Made by a program: the position numbers and the translations under genes
Notes under the pieces: model-generated
The model's database searches: none
What the model was told of the DNA's origin: nothing
Seen by the model: the letters and a program-made list of their open reading frames with translations, nothing else
Origin: Bacillota bacterium
GTDB lineage: Bacteria; Bacillota; Clostridia; Acetivibrionales; DTU013
Assembly: GCA_023439545.1 (NCBI GenBank)
Contig: JAEXNT010000036.1
Span: 1-64,000, forward strand
Length of the DNA: 64,000 bases
Reading direction: 5' to 3'
Shown: positions 26,725 through 34,360 of the stretch, piece after piece
Layout of the letters: each line of letters starts with the position of its first letter
Numbering within the stretch: position 1 is the stretch's first letter

Positions 26725-27168
26725 CTAATCCCTCGCCAGAATTTCCTGCCTGCGCACCCCTTCGATCTCGCCTATGCTTTCCATCAGTCTGCCGATATCC
26801 ATCGACATACCTGTGGTCGCGATCGAAATGGTCACATCAGCCAGCCCATTTATAGGTACATTCTGGTTTATCGTAATGATGTTGGCTTTTGCCTGTGCGA
26901 TCCTGTTGATTATACTTGAAAGTATGCCCGAAAAATCCTCTACTACGAAGAATAATGTTATGACCCGGCCTCTTGAAGTCTCATAGAACGGGAACACAAA
27001 ATCCTTGTACTTGTAGAATGCACTCCGGCTTAGCCCGACTTCCCTTACAGCATCGTTTACGGTTTTGATCCGGCCTGTGCCGAGGATCTTTTTGACCTCT
27101 ATAACTTTCGAAAATACATCCGGAAGTATAGTTCTGTCAACCAGAAAATATGTTGACCCATTATCCAT
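26725..27168 (-). CDS. pheB: ACT domain protein, PheB/UPF0735 family
   Basis: 147 residues. The N-terminal ~65 residues look like a helix-turn-helix (TVNDAVREVGLSRSAFYKYKD), followed by an ACT domain (RVITLFFVVEDFSGILSSII, then VDVTI-like strands). This is the arrangement of the PheB/UPF0735 family, annotated in Firmicutes next to phenylalanine or threonine genes. It probably senses an amino acid. Being first in the operon with homoserine dehydrogenase and aspartate kinase, it may act as an autoregulator of these genes; this is inference. GGAGAG lies five bases before the ATG. Confidence 0.85.
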   Translation of the reverse strand: MDNGSTYFLVDRTILPDVFSKVIEVKKILGTGRIKTVNDAVREVGLSRSAFYKYKDFVFPFYETSRGRVITLFFVVEDFSGILSSIINRIAQAKANIITINQNVPINGLADVTISIATTGMSMDIGRLMESIGEIEGVRRQEILARD

Positions 27169-27219
27169 TTAAACTCTCCATTGTCCTCCGTGGACGCACA
27201 TATGTATGTCATTTGTGTA

Positions 27220-27248
27220 ATATTAGCATAGAAAGTTGAAAAAATCAA
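27220..27248 (-). promoter_or_regulatory. Sigma-A promoter of the pheB-hom-lysC operon
   Basis: Minus strand TTGATT (27248-27243), 17-base spacer, TAATAT (27225-27220). The leader to the ATG is only about 45 bases, leaving no room for a riboswitch or T-box. Confidence 0.55.
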
Positions 27249-27282
27249 GAGTTTTGAGAGGAAAAATGAACAGGTACACAGA

Positions 27283-27335
27283 TAGGAACGCAGGAACCGT
27301 CCCTCTGTTTCAAAAGAACCGTCCCTGCGTTCCTA
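27283..27335. repeat. GGGACGGTTC-family inverted repeat
   Basis: TAGGAACGCAGG (27283-27294) and its exact complement (27324-27335) enclose two direct copies of the GAACCGTCCCT core with different tails. It lies just after the stop of the lipoprotein gene and may fold as a transcript-end hairpin for it. Third copy of the family in this window. Confidence 0.82.
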
Positions 27336-27341
27336 ATTATT

Positions 27342-28991
27342 CTACTTTACTGCTGCAACTTCTTTTGTCTCATTGTTTTTGACAAATGATTTCTCCCAGA
27401 TAGGCGCGTATTCTCCAATACCCCATTCAGCCATGATGACCGAGCTTCCGTCCTCCAGCTTGAACCCGGCAAGCGGCGCATCCGATAAAGCCTTGTTTTC
27501 AATGGCATATACGAGGATCTTGTTTCTTGTCAATATAACAGCCATTTCTTTATTTGGAGACGTATATATGTCAACAGCGTCAGGAAGCTTATCCTTTACA
27601 GCCGTCCACGGCACCTGCAGAGCATCGTAGGCTACCATATCCGCAGGCGGAATCAGGTTCAGGTTGAAGTCCATATAAGGGGGTTGTTCTTTCTGATCAA
27701 GGTTGATACGGCCCTTAAAAAACCAGTGACCGGTTTTTCTATACAAGGCGAAATTTTTAGCCTGTTCATTTTCGTCTGTTTTAGTCAACCCCCGGTATCC
27801 TGAGTTCTTCAAGACTTCTGAAACAGCGCTCTCCATGGCTATTGCGCCATTTTCACCCGAAATATCCGATATTTTGATGCCATCTATACTTGCAATATTG
27901 TCTACAGGCAACGTTCTCAGTATTTTGGTTTCACTTCCGCCGTCTGCCTTACCGGTCATTCCGGCTGCACTGTCCTCGCCTGAACTATTCGATTCGCTGC
28001 CGTAAACAGTTTTTTCTATGCATACGTAGTCGTTTCCCACATATGATATGGCTTTTCTATTCCCAGTCTCGATACGTTCCGAAATATTCTCCAGCAGACT
28101 CGGTATCTGAGATTTGTCCGAATTCGTCACCTTGTATGCGACAAGCATATCCTCAGTACCTATGTTTCCGAGTTTCTTATACGTTTTGAGCTTCCAGAAA
28201 CCATCCATCCTTGGGAGGAAAATATCGTCCGCGTAAAGCACCGGACGAAGCGTACGGTTTTCGCATGAGATCCAGTATGTACCGTAATTATAATCCCCCT
28301 GCCCGTCTTTGGTATGGACAGGGGTCCTGACTCCGAGCAGAATCCCGGAACGAAGCAGCTTGCCTGCGCCCTGCTGGTCAGAGCTTGACTGTCTCGCAAT
28401 TTGCCGCGCAGTACCGGCAGTTTCCGTAAAGTCATCCGATACTTTTATCAACCTGTACAACCGATCATCTATCGAGGCTACTATGTTGGTCATCGATTTA
28501 TTTATGTCTTCGTTTGAAGGGCTCAACAGTTCGAACAGGAAATTGTCTTCCGAAAAAACTGTGATAACAAGAATTTCACCTTTTGCTGTATCCAGTTCGG
28601 CGGGCATTTTTGTGTTTTTATGCAGGAAATACTCGTCGACGCCAACACGCTTGATTTTGTAACTGATATCGGCGTACTCATTGCCGGCATATATCAACCT
28701 GTCCTGGGCAAAACTAAGAGTGTCACCGTCAAGCGGTTCCTGTGCGTCCGGGGTTTCCCCCTCCTGCTTCCCGCCGCTTAAGCTTTCCAGTTTCCATGTA
28801 CCGAAAAAGGGAGCTTCGGAGTTTGAAGGCCTGGCGATCCTGTCGGCGTTATCCGATATGGTCTGAGTACAGCCCGAAAATGCGGCAGAAAGCATAACGG
28901 CAGAAAGCAGCAGCAACAGCACTCTGCGTATACCCTTGGCTAAAGCTTTATTCGAATGTGACCTGTCGATTCGATCAATTATAGTATTCAT
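27342..28991 (-). CDS. Uncharacterised lipoprotein coupled to a two-component system
   Basis: 549 residues. After a basic N-terminus, a hydrophobic stretch (about 24-42) ends in the lipobox FSGC, so it should be anchored outside the membrane. Shortly after comes FFGTWKLESLSGG, a lipocalin-like opening strand. The rest has no motif I recognise; a second FFKGRINL segment and repeated strand-rich stretches suggest beta-structured domains. Its ATG overlaps the histidine kinase stop by four bases (ATGA), so the two are translationally coupled. A role as accessory ligand-binding or signalling protein for the kinase is a reasonable inference, not shown by sequence. Confidence 0.75.
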   Translation of the reverse strand: MNTIIDRIDRSHSNKALAKGIRRVLLLLLSAVMLSAAFSGCTQTISDNADRIARPSNSEAPFFGTWKLESLSGGKQEGETPDAQEPLDGDTLSFAQDRLIYAGNEYADISYKIKRVGVDEYFLHKNTKMPAELDTAKGEILVITVFSEDNFLFELLSPSNEDINKSMTNIVASIDDRLYRLIKVSDDFTETAGTARQIARQSSSDQQGAGKLLRSGILLGVRTPVHTKDGQGDYNYGTYWISCENRTLRPVLYADDIFLPRMDGFWKLKTYKKLGNIGTEDMLVAYKVTNSDKSQIPSLLENISERIETGNRKAISYVGNDYVCIEKTVYGSESNSSGEDSAAGMTGKADGGSETKILRTLPVDNIASIDGIKISDISGENGAIAMESAVSEVLKNSGYRGLTKTDENEQAKNFALYRKTGHWFFKGRINLDQKEQPPYMDFNLNLIPPADMVAYDALQVPWTAVKDKLPDAVDIYTSPNKEMAVILTRNKILVYAIENKALSDAPLAGFKLEDGSSVIMAEWGIGEYAPIWEKSFVKNNETKEVAAVK

Positions 28992-30517
28992 ACAGCTAAA
29001 CCCTCCGTTACGGCAGGAATACGGATTATGACACTGGTTCCCTTACCGGGCCGGCTGTAAATGGACAGGGTGCCGTCCATTTGTCTTATGATCTCATCGC
29101 AGATGGACAGACCTATTCCGTTGCCAAGTTTACTGTTTTTCCCCTTGAAGAACTTTTCCTTTATATAAGGCATTTCATCTGCCGGTATGCCGCAGCCCGT
29201 ATCGCTTACCGTAAAAATGATCTCGCCTCCGCTGATTTCAGTTTTGAACATCACATTTCCTCCCGATGGCGTAAACCGGAATGCATTGTCCAGGATATTT
29301 ATGATCACCTGTTTCAGGCGGTTGGCGTCTGATATGATCTCCGGCAGCCCATCTTCGGCCTCGAAACCGAATATGAGTCCATCTCTCGCTGCTCTCGGAG
29401 CAAGCTGCCTTCCAACTGTATCTACAAATTCGGCAAGCGGCACCTTCTCTTTTATGACACTGAGCTTGCCCGATGTAAGCCTTGAGAAATCAAGCAGCTC
29501 TTCTACCATCTGAGTCAGCCGGTCGCACTCTTTCTCTATGATGTCGAGGCCTGTTGAGAACAATTCACGGTCCGGAGGCTGTCCGGTATCTTCCCCGCCT
29601 CTCGTCGCTTCCCCGCTTCCCACCGCTTCCTCTCTTCCCGCTGTTTCCTCATTTCCGACTGTTTCCTCACTTCCGACTGTTTCCCCGACTCCCGCCGCTT
29701 CCTCGCTTCCGACCTCCATCAATGTGACCGCCCAGCCTTTGATGGAGGTCAGCGGTGTTCGTAGTTCATGTGAGATTGATGAAATAAAGTCATTCTTCAT
29801 CCTGTCCCTCTTGTCTATCTCCTCGGCAAGAAAATTCAACGTATCGGACAACTTGCCTATCTCATCGTTATATGTTCTCACACTGCGGATGCGATAATCT
29901 CCCGAAGCCATTTTTGCCGCAACTGCTGTAATTTTTTTGAGTGGATTGACTACGGTATTGGAGATAAGAAGACTCAGAAAAGCGGATATGATAGCCACTA
30001 TTATCCCGATTATGATAAATATCCTGGCTACGGCATAAACATCCTCATTGACCTCCCTGAGCGTACTTATGAACCGCAAAACGCCGACAGGAACGCCGTC
30101 GGACTTCAATGTCTGAGAAACAGCCATTATACCGTTGCCGTCGTAATCGGCTTTCCCGAACCAGGCTCCGTACCCCGTTTTTAATGCCGCTTCCACATCG
30201 GGCAGGCGATCGTTGCCCGGCGGCATGTAGCCGATGGAGTCCATCAGCACGCGCCCTTTCATGTCGATTATCTGCACCTGCGCGCCTGACTGTTTCCAGA
30301 ACGTATCTACATTATTGAGCACATTATCCGAAAGAGTAGCGTCGGAAAAATACCTTGAATACAGCTCGCAGGAAATCTTCAGCTGATTTCGCAGGTTTGC
30401 CTCGAGGTTGTTGTAATAATTGACGCGGACTATGTTGATGATCAGTATTTCCAGTATCAGGACCGTCAGGACTATGACGAATATGAAGCCCGTGGTCATT
30501 CTTTTTCTGATACTCAT
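28988..30517 (-). CDS. Membrane sensor histidine kinase with tandem-repeat insert in the dimerisation domain
   Basis: 509 residues. Two membrane helices (about 9-32 and 163-190) flank an extracellular domain. HAMP covers about 190-240, the phospho-acceptor is His250 in SISHELRTPLTSIKGW, and the HATPase domain carries the N box (IINILDNAFRF), DTGCGIP and GNGIGLSI. Between the two helices of the His-containing hairpin there is an insert of about 45 residues made of six-residue repeats (VGSEET-like), absent from ordinary kinases of this kind. ATG at 30517 is preceded by GGAAGGTGAT; the longer frame to 30592 overlaps the regulator gene. It is transcribed with the upstream OmpR-type regulator, its likely partner. 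Confidence 0.92.
   Translation of the reverse strand: MSIRKRMTTGFIFVIVLTVLILEILIINIVRVNYYNNLEANLRNQLKISCELYSRYFSDATLSDNVLNNVDTFWKQSGAQVQIIDMKGRVLMDSIGYMPPGNDRLPDVEAALKTGYGAWFGKADYDGNGIMAVSQTLKSDGVPVGVLRFISTLREVNEDVYAVARIFIIIGIIVAIISAFLSLLISNTVVNPLKKITAVAAKMASGDYRIRSVRTYNDEIGKLSDTLNFLAEEIDKRDRMKNDFISSISHELRTPLTSIKGWAVTLMEVGSEEAAGVGETVGSEETVGNEETAGREEAVGSGEATRGGEDTGQPPDRELFSTGLDIIEKECDRLTQMVEELLDFSRLTSGKLSVIKEKVPLAEFVDTVGRQLAPRAARDGLIFGFEAEDGLPEIISDANRLKQVIINILDNAFRFTPSGGNVMFKTEISGGEIIFTVSDTGCGIPADEMPYIKEKFFKGKNSKLGNGIGLSICDEIIRQMDGTLSIYSRPGKGTSVIIRIPAVTEGLAV
29607..29714. repeat. 18-bp tandem repeat, six copies, in frame in the kinase gene
   Basis: Six consecutive 18-base units (29607, 29625, 29643, 29661, 29679, 29697), for example GTTTCCTCATTTCCGACT and GTTTCCTCACTTCCGACT. 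On the coding strand they give variants of a six-residue acidic unit. Copies 3 and 4 differ by one base, suggesting recent expansion. Confidence 0.93.
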
Positions 30518-30548
30518 CACAATCACCTTCCTTGACCGGCAGAAAAAG

Positions 30549-31244
30549 TCATTTGTCGCACCACCTGTAGCCGTATCCCCAAACAGTCTCAATGTACCGG
30601 GGTTTGGAAGGATCCTCCTCGATCTTCTCCCTTAGCCTTCTTATGTAAACATCCAAAGTTTTAAGATCACCAAAATAATTCTTGCCCCAAACGGTATTGA
30701 AAAGCTCGTTACGGCTCAATGCCCTTCCTATATTGGACATGAACAGCTTCAGTACGGAAAATTCTGTCGGAGTCAATTCTATTTCAGTGTTATCTTTAAA
30801 GAATTTCTGGGAGTTGAGATCCATCAGCAGGTTTTTATATGAAAGTGTCGTTTCATCCGATTGTTTTCTTTCAGTCCTTCTGAGTATTGTCCTGATCCTG
30901 GCCGTAAGCTCCCTGGGGTTGAACGGCTTAACCATGTAGTCGTCCGCTCCTATCTCGAGCCCTGTTATCCTGTCGGTATCCTGTCCCCTGGCAGTCAGCA
31001 TTATGATTATCAATTCGGGCATTTCTTCCCTGAGTCTTTTGCAAACCTCGAAACCGTCTATCCCGGGCAGCATGACATCGAGCACCATTATCCCCGGTTT
31101 GCAGGCTTCGGCCATTTCAAGCGCCTTTTCGCCGGTATCTGCCTCCAGCACGTCGAAACCGCTGCGTTCAAGGTTAATTGCAATGAATTTTCTTATGGAT
31201 GCTTCATCTTCAACAATAAGTACTTTGTCCCTGACCTCTGACAT
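30549..31244 (-). CDS. OmpR/PhoB-type response regulator
   Basis: 231 residues. Receiver domain with acidic pocket VEDE, phospho-acceptor Asp in VLDVMLPGIDG (about residue 54) and conserved Lys in MVKPF. Then a C-terminal winged helix with ELTPTEFSVLKLF and TLDVYIRRLREKIEEDPSKPR, ending VWGYGYRW. ATG at 31244 has GGGG eight bases upstream; a TTG at 31265 is possible but less likely. It precedes the histidine kinase by 31 bases. Target genes are unknown; the co-transcribed lipoprotein suggests envelope control. Confidence 0.95.
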   Translation of the reverse strand: MSEVRDKVLIVEDEASIRKFIAINLERSGFDVLEADTGEKALEMAEACKPGIMVLDVMLPGIDGFEVCKRLREEMPELIIIMLTARGQDTDRITGLEIGADDYMVKPFNPRELTARIRTILRRTERKQSDETTLSYKNLLMDLNSQKFFKDNTEIELTPTEFSVLKLFMSNIGRALSRNELFNTVWGKNYFGDLKTLDVYIRRLREKIEEDPSKPRYIETVWGYGYRWCDK

Positions 31245-31355
31245 CTTTATTCCCCATTCGTTCAAGCTAGAATAAAAATTTATAATAATATTCTACATTA
31301 TTTTTAGCCCTGGTTCTATGGCTTCAATAAATTTCAAATTTAATATGAAAATAGT

Positions 31356-31634
31356 CTAGGATATCATTTCAGACCTGCAGACTGCCTGTCTGCCTATCTC
31401 AGCAGCAGCTCTGTAGATAAAGGCGGGAATACTTGCCGCATCCATCCCGGACAACAGCATTTCATAGGCTTTGACAAAAATATCCTGTGTCTGCCGGTTC
31501 GCGTCGGTTTCATTGCCGCACACTCTGAGCAGGTAATTGTAGATCCTTTTCTGATGCGGGTCGATCAGCTCTTCGAATGCAGCAATGGTGCTATTTACGG
31601 CACTTTTAACATTTTGTCCTTCGATAACTTTCAT
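31356..31634 (-). CDS. Stand-alone sigma-70 region 2-like protein (short ECF sigma)
   Basis: 92 residues. Residues about 18-80 match region 2 of ECF sigma factors: FEELIDPHQKRIYNYLLRV, then GNETDANRQTQDIFVKAYEML (the segment that binds core polymerase and the -10 box), and FIYRAAAEIGRQAV. The reading frame stops where the linker to region 4 should begin, and I see no region 4 in any frame in the 90 bases downstream. GGAGG lies nine bases before the ATG, so it looks translated. It may be a decayed sigma factor or a small protein binding polymerase or an anti-sigma factor. It lies upstream of the two-component genes on the same strand, 111 bases away. Confidence 0.65.
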   Translation of the reverse strand: MKVIEGQNVKSAVNSTIAAFEELIDPHQKRIYNYLLRVCGNETDANRQTQDIFVKAYEMLLSGMDAASIPAFIYRAAAEIGRQAVCRSEMIS

Positions 31635-31684
31635 AATCGGCAGCCTCCATTTTTATCATACAGGGGACATGGGAAATATAAATT

Positions 31685-31711
31685 AATAATTGGTTAATAT
31701 TTTCAATTATT
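31685..31711. promoter_or_regulatory. Inverted repeat in the divergent sigma-fragment/XRE gap
   Basis: AATAATTG (31685-31692) and CAATTATT (31704-31711) are perfect complements 11 bases apart, in the AT-rich region between the divergent genes starting at 31634 and 31878. It could be an operator for the XRE-cupin regulator. No consensus promoter pair was identified around it, so this is tentative. The rest of the gap holds nothing else I recognise. Confidence 0.35.
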
Positions 31712-31877
31712 GATTTCGCTGCAAAAAGCCGGGCGCCAGCCTATAAATGAAAAACCAACTTTCTCTTATATAATGCTTATATTTATGCTATTATTAATAA
31801 TAATGAAAGCAGGCTGACAGCGCCGCTGTACAGCAAGGAAAGCCCTCAATCGAACGTTCAGGAGGATAAGTAGGCAT

Positions 31878-32438
31878 ATGTCGGAAACAATAGGACAGAT
31901 CGCAGATCGCATACGTGAAATCAGGGAAATATCCGGAATGACTTCGGATACCCTTGCCAGGAAGCTTAAGATATCGCTGGATACTTATTTGAAATATGAA
32001 AACGCTGAAGAAGGCATACCGATAAGCACCCTTTATGAAACCGCCGGGATACTCGGCGTGGAGCTTACCGAGCTGCTGACGGGTTCTACGCCCCACCTGC
32101 AGAACTACTGCCTTGTCAGAAACGGTGAAGCTCCTTATATTGAGCGATATAAGGGATACACCTTTCAAAGCCTTTCCTATAGCTTCAGGAATAAAAAGAT
32201 CGAGCCTCTGCTTGTAACTATAGATCCTGAAGAAAACAAAAAGATGATGCTCGTTTCTCACCCAGGCCAGGAATTCAACTACGTGCTCGAAGGACAGGTC
32301 AAGGTGATACTGGGTGGTTCTGAAATAATAATGGCTCCGGGCGATTCGCTTTATTTCGATCCAACCATTCCTCACGGCCAGACCGCAGTAAATGACAAGC
32401 CTTGCAAGTTCCTGACCGTGATACTGCACGATAATTAA
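31878..32438 (+). CDS. XRE family regulator with C-terminal cupin domain
   Basis: 186 residues. The N-terminal helix-turn-helix (about 5-65) reads IGQIADRIREIREISGMT, then LARKLKISLDTYLKYE. The C-terminal cupin barrel (about 105-180) shows HPGQEFNYVLEGQVKVILG and PGDSLYFDPTIPHG, including probable metal-binding His residues. Such regulators sense a small ligand in the cupin. AGGAGG lies 12 bases before the ATG, a longer gap than usual, with TAGG nearer. It ends 17 bases before the acyl-CoA synthetase gene, a pairing seen repeatedly in anaerobes, so it probably regulates this operon in response to the acid or its CoA ester. Confidence 0.9.
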   Translation: MSETIGQIADRIREIREISGMTSDTLARKLKISLDTYLKYENAEEGIPISTLYETAGILGVELTELLTGSTPHLQNYCLVRNGEAPYIERYKGYTFQSLSYSFRNKKIEPLLVTIDPEENKKMMLVSHPGQEFNYVLEGQVKVILGGSEIIMAPGDSLYFDPTIPHGQTAVNDKPCKFLTVILHDN

Positions 32439-32455
32439 TAGAAGGAGTTAAATAA

Positions 32456-34117
32456 ATGCTGGGAAAGTTTTTACCGAGAATAGAATTCAGTTCATATGAG
32501 GACTTCAAAAGTAATTACAGGGTCAATATACCGGATAATTTCAACTTCGCCTATGATGTAGTAGACGCATGGGCGCTGGAACAACCCGGCAAGACCGCAA
32601 TGGTATGGTGCAATGATTTCGGCATGGAGCGCATATTTACGTTTACAGATATGAAACGCCTGAGCGATAAAGCGGCCAACCTGTTCAAAGCCCACGGCAT
32701 AAAAAAGGGAGACGTTGTAATGCTTCTGCTGAAAAGGCGCTGGCATTACTGGGTCTGCACGCTGGCACTCGAAAAGATAGGCGCGGTTTCGGTCCCTGCA
32801 ACCATCCAATTGACAAAGAAGGATATAGTGTACAGGAATAATGCGGCTTCGGTCAGGATGATAGTATCCGTACCCGAGCATGAAATTATAGCCTATATAG
32901 AAGAGTCGCTTGAGGATTCTCCGACAGTCGAAACTATAGCTCTTGTCGGCAGTACCCGTGAAGGCTGGCTGGATTTCGACGCGGAGCTCGAAAAAGCCTC
33001 TGAAGACTGGGCAAAGCCGACGGGAAGCGATTATGCCGGCGGCAGCGACAAAATGCTGATGTATTTTACTTCCGGTACGACAGGGATGCCAAAGATAGTA
33101 ACTCACGATTTCTTCCATCCTGTTGGGCATATCGTGACGGCACACTATTGGCAGAGACTGGGCGAGACAGGACTGCATCTGACCGTTGCCGAATCGGGCT
33201 GGGCCAAATGCGGCTGGGGGAAGATCTATGGCCAGTGGATCTGTGGAGTTGCGCTGTTTGTGTATGATATGGAAAAGTTCGTGCCCGAGAAGCTGATGAA
33301 CATGATCGAAAAATACAAAATCACATCCTTCTGTGCCCCGCCTACGATATACCGTTTTCTAATAAAAGAGGACCTTTCAAAACACGATCTTTCAAGCATC
33401 AAGTTTGCAGGCACTGCCGGCGAACCGCTCAATCCGGAGGTCTTCTCACAGTTCAAAAAAGCGACCGGCCTAGAGATCATAGAAGGCTTCGGGCAGACGG
33501 AAACTACGGTCTTATGCGCAAATTTCGAATGGATTAAGCCCAAACCGGGTTCAATGGGGAAACCTTCGCCTTTATACGATATCGATATAGTCGATGATAA
33601 CGGCCGTACCTGTCCGTCCGGCGTAGAAGGCAGGATTGTGATCAAAGGTCTGGACAAAGGCCTGCCTCCGGGACTGTTCAGGGGATACTACCGCGATGAG
33701 GAAGCGACTTCTCGCGTCTGGAACAATGGCGTTTATGATACGGGAGACGTTGCATGGCGCGATGAAGACGGCTATTTCTGGTTCGTAGGCAGGTCGGACG
33801 ACGTGATCAAGTGCTCGGGTTACCGCATAGGGCCTTTTGAAGTCGAGAGTGCCCTAATGGAGCATCCTTCTGTTCTGGAATGCGCAGTTACAGCCGTTCC
33901 CGATCCTGTAAGAGGCCAGGTCGTCAAAGCAACGATAGTCCTCGCGAAGGGGTGGAAAGGCAACGACGTACTCGTGAAAGAGCTTCAGGACCATGTCAAG
34001 AAGACGACTGCGCCGTATAAATACCCAAGGGTGGTCGAATTTGTGGACGAGCTCCCGAAGACCATCAGCGGCAAGATAAAGAGGAAAGAGATCCGGCAGA
34101 ACGACTCGGAAAAGTAA
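32456..34117 (+). CDS. AMP-forming acyl-CoA synthetase
   Basis: 553-residue ANL-superfamily ligase that activates a carboxylic acid with ATP and CoA. Motifs in order: P-loop TSGTTGMPK (about 203-211), GFGQTET, YDTGDVAWRDEDGYFWFVGR, DDVIKCSGYRIGPFEVE and the catalytic C-terminal lysine in KTISGKIKR. Its length and overall sequence resemble medium-chain acyl-CoA and acetyl-CoA-synthetase-like enzymes (for example MDEEGYF-type), but substrate cannot be decided by eye; aromatic, medium- or short-chain acids are all possible. Second gene of the operon after the XRE-cupin regulator; a strong hairpin terminator follows. Confidence 0.92.
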   Translation: MLGKFLPRIEFSSYEDFKSNYRVNIPDNFNFAYDVVDAWALEQPGKTAMVWCNDFGMERIFTFTDMKRLSDKAANLFKAHGIKKGDVVMLLLKRRWHYWVCTLALEKIGAVSVPATIQLTKKDIVYRNNAASVRMIVSVPEHEIIAYIEESLEDSPTVETIALVGSTREGWLDFDAELEKASEDWAKPTGSDYAGGSDKMLMYFTSGTTGMPKIVTHDFFHPVGHIVTAHYWQRLGETGLHLTVAESGWAKCGWGKIYGQWICGVALFVYDMEKFVPEKLMNMIEKYKITSFCAPPTIYRFLIKEDLSKHDLSSIKFAGTAGEPLNPEVFSQFKKATGLEIIEGFGQTETTVLCANFEWIKPKPGSMGKPSPLYDIDIVDDNGRTCPSGVEGRIVIKGLDKGLPPGLFRGYYRDEEATSRVWNNGVYDTGDVAWRDEDGYFWFVGRSDDVIKCSGYRIGPFEVESALMEHPSVLECAVTAVPDPVRGQVVKATIVLAKGWKGNDVLVKELQDHVKKTTAPYKYPRVVEFVDELPKTISGKIKRKEIRQNDSEK

Positions 34118-34147
34118 GGAATACGACGCGCCGGTTGAGTGCAAAGT

Positions 34148-34180
34148 AAAAGCATAACCAACAAGGTTATGCTTTTATTT
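34148..34180. terminator. Bidirectional rho-independent terminator
   Basis: AAAGCATAACC (34149-34159), a five-base loop, and GGTTATGCTTT, followed by TTATTTT on the plus strand. A run of A on the 5' side gives T on the other strand, so it can also stop the convergent ABC transcript coming from the right. It ends the synthetase operon 31 bases after its stop. The remainder of the gap to 34360 contains only short ATTCATGAAA-like direct repeats. Confidence 0.85.
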
Positions 34181-34360
34181 TACCAGCTCAAACAGAAATT
34201 TTCCCTTAACATTGCTTCATCAATATGCACTAATTCATGAAATTCATGAAACTCATGCAATATCAATCAACCGGCGCACTGTTCGCTTGCAGCTACAATA
34301 CCGGCAACCAGCGCAGTGCATTTTCAAGCTTCCAATGACCAGTAACCGGTACTGCACGTG

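Noticed and set aside
31266..31355. Sigma region 4 remnant downstream of the short sigma-like gene
   Set aside because: AT-rich non-coding sequence; no helix-turn-helix-like translation in any frame.
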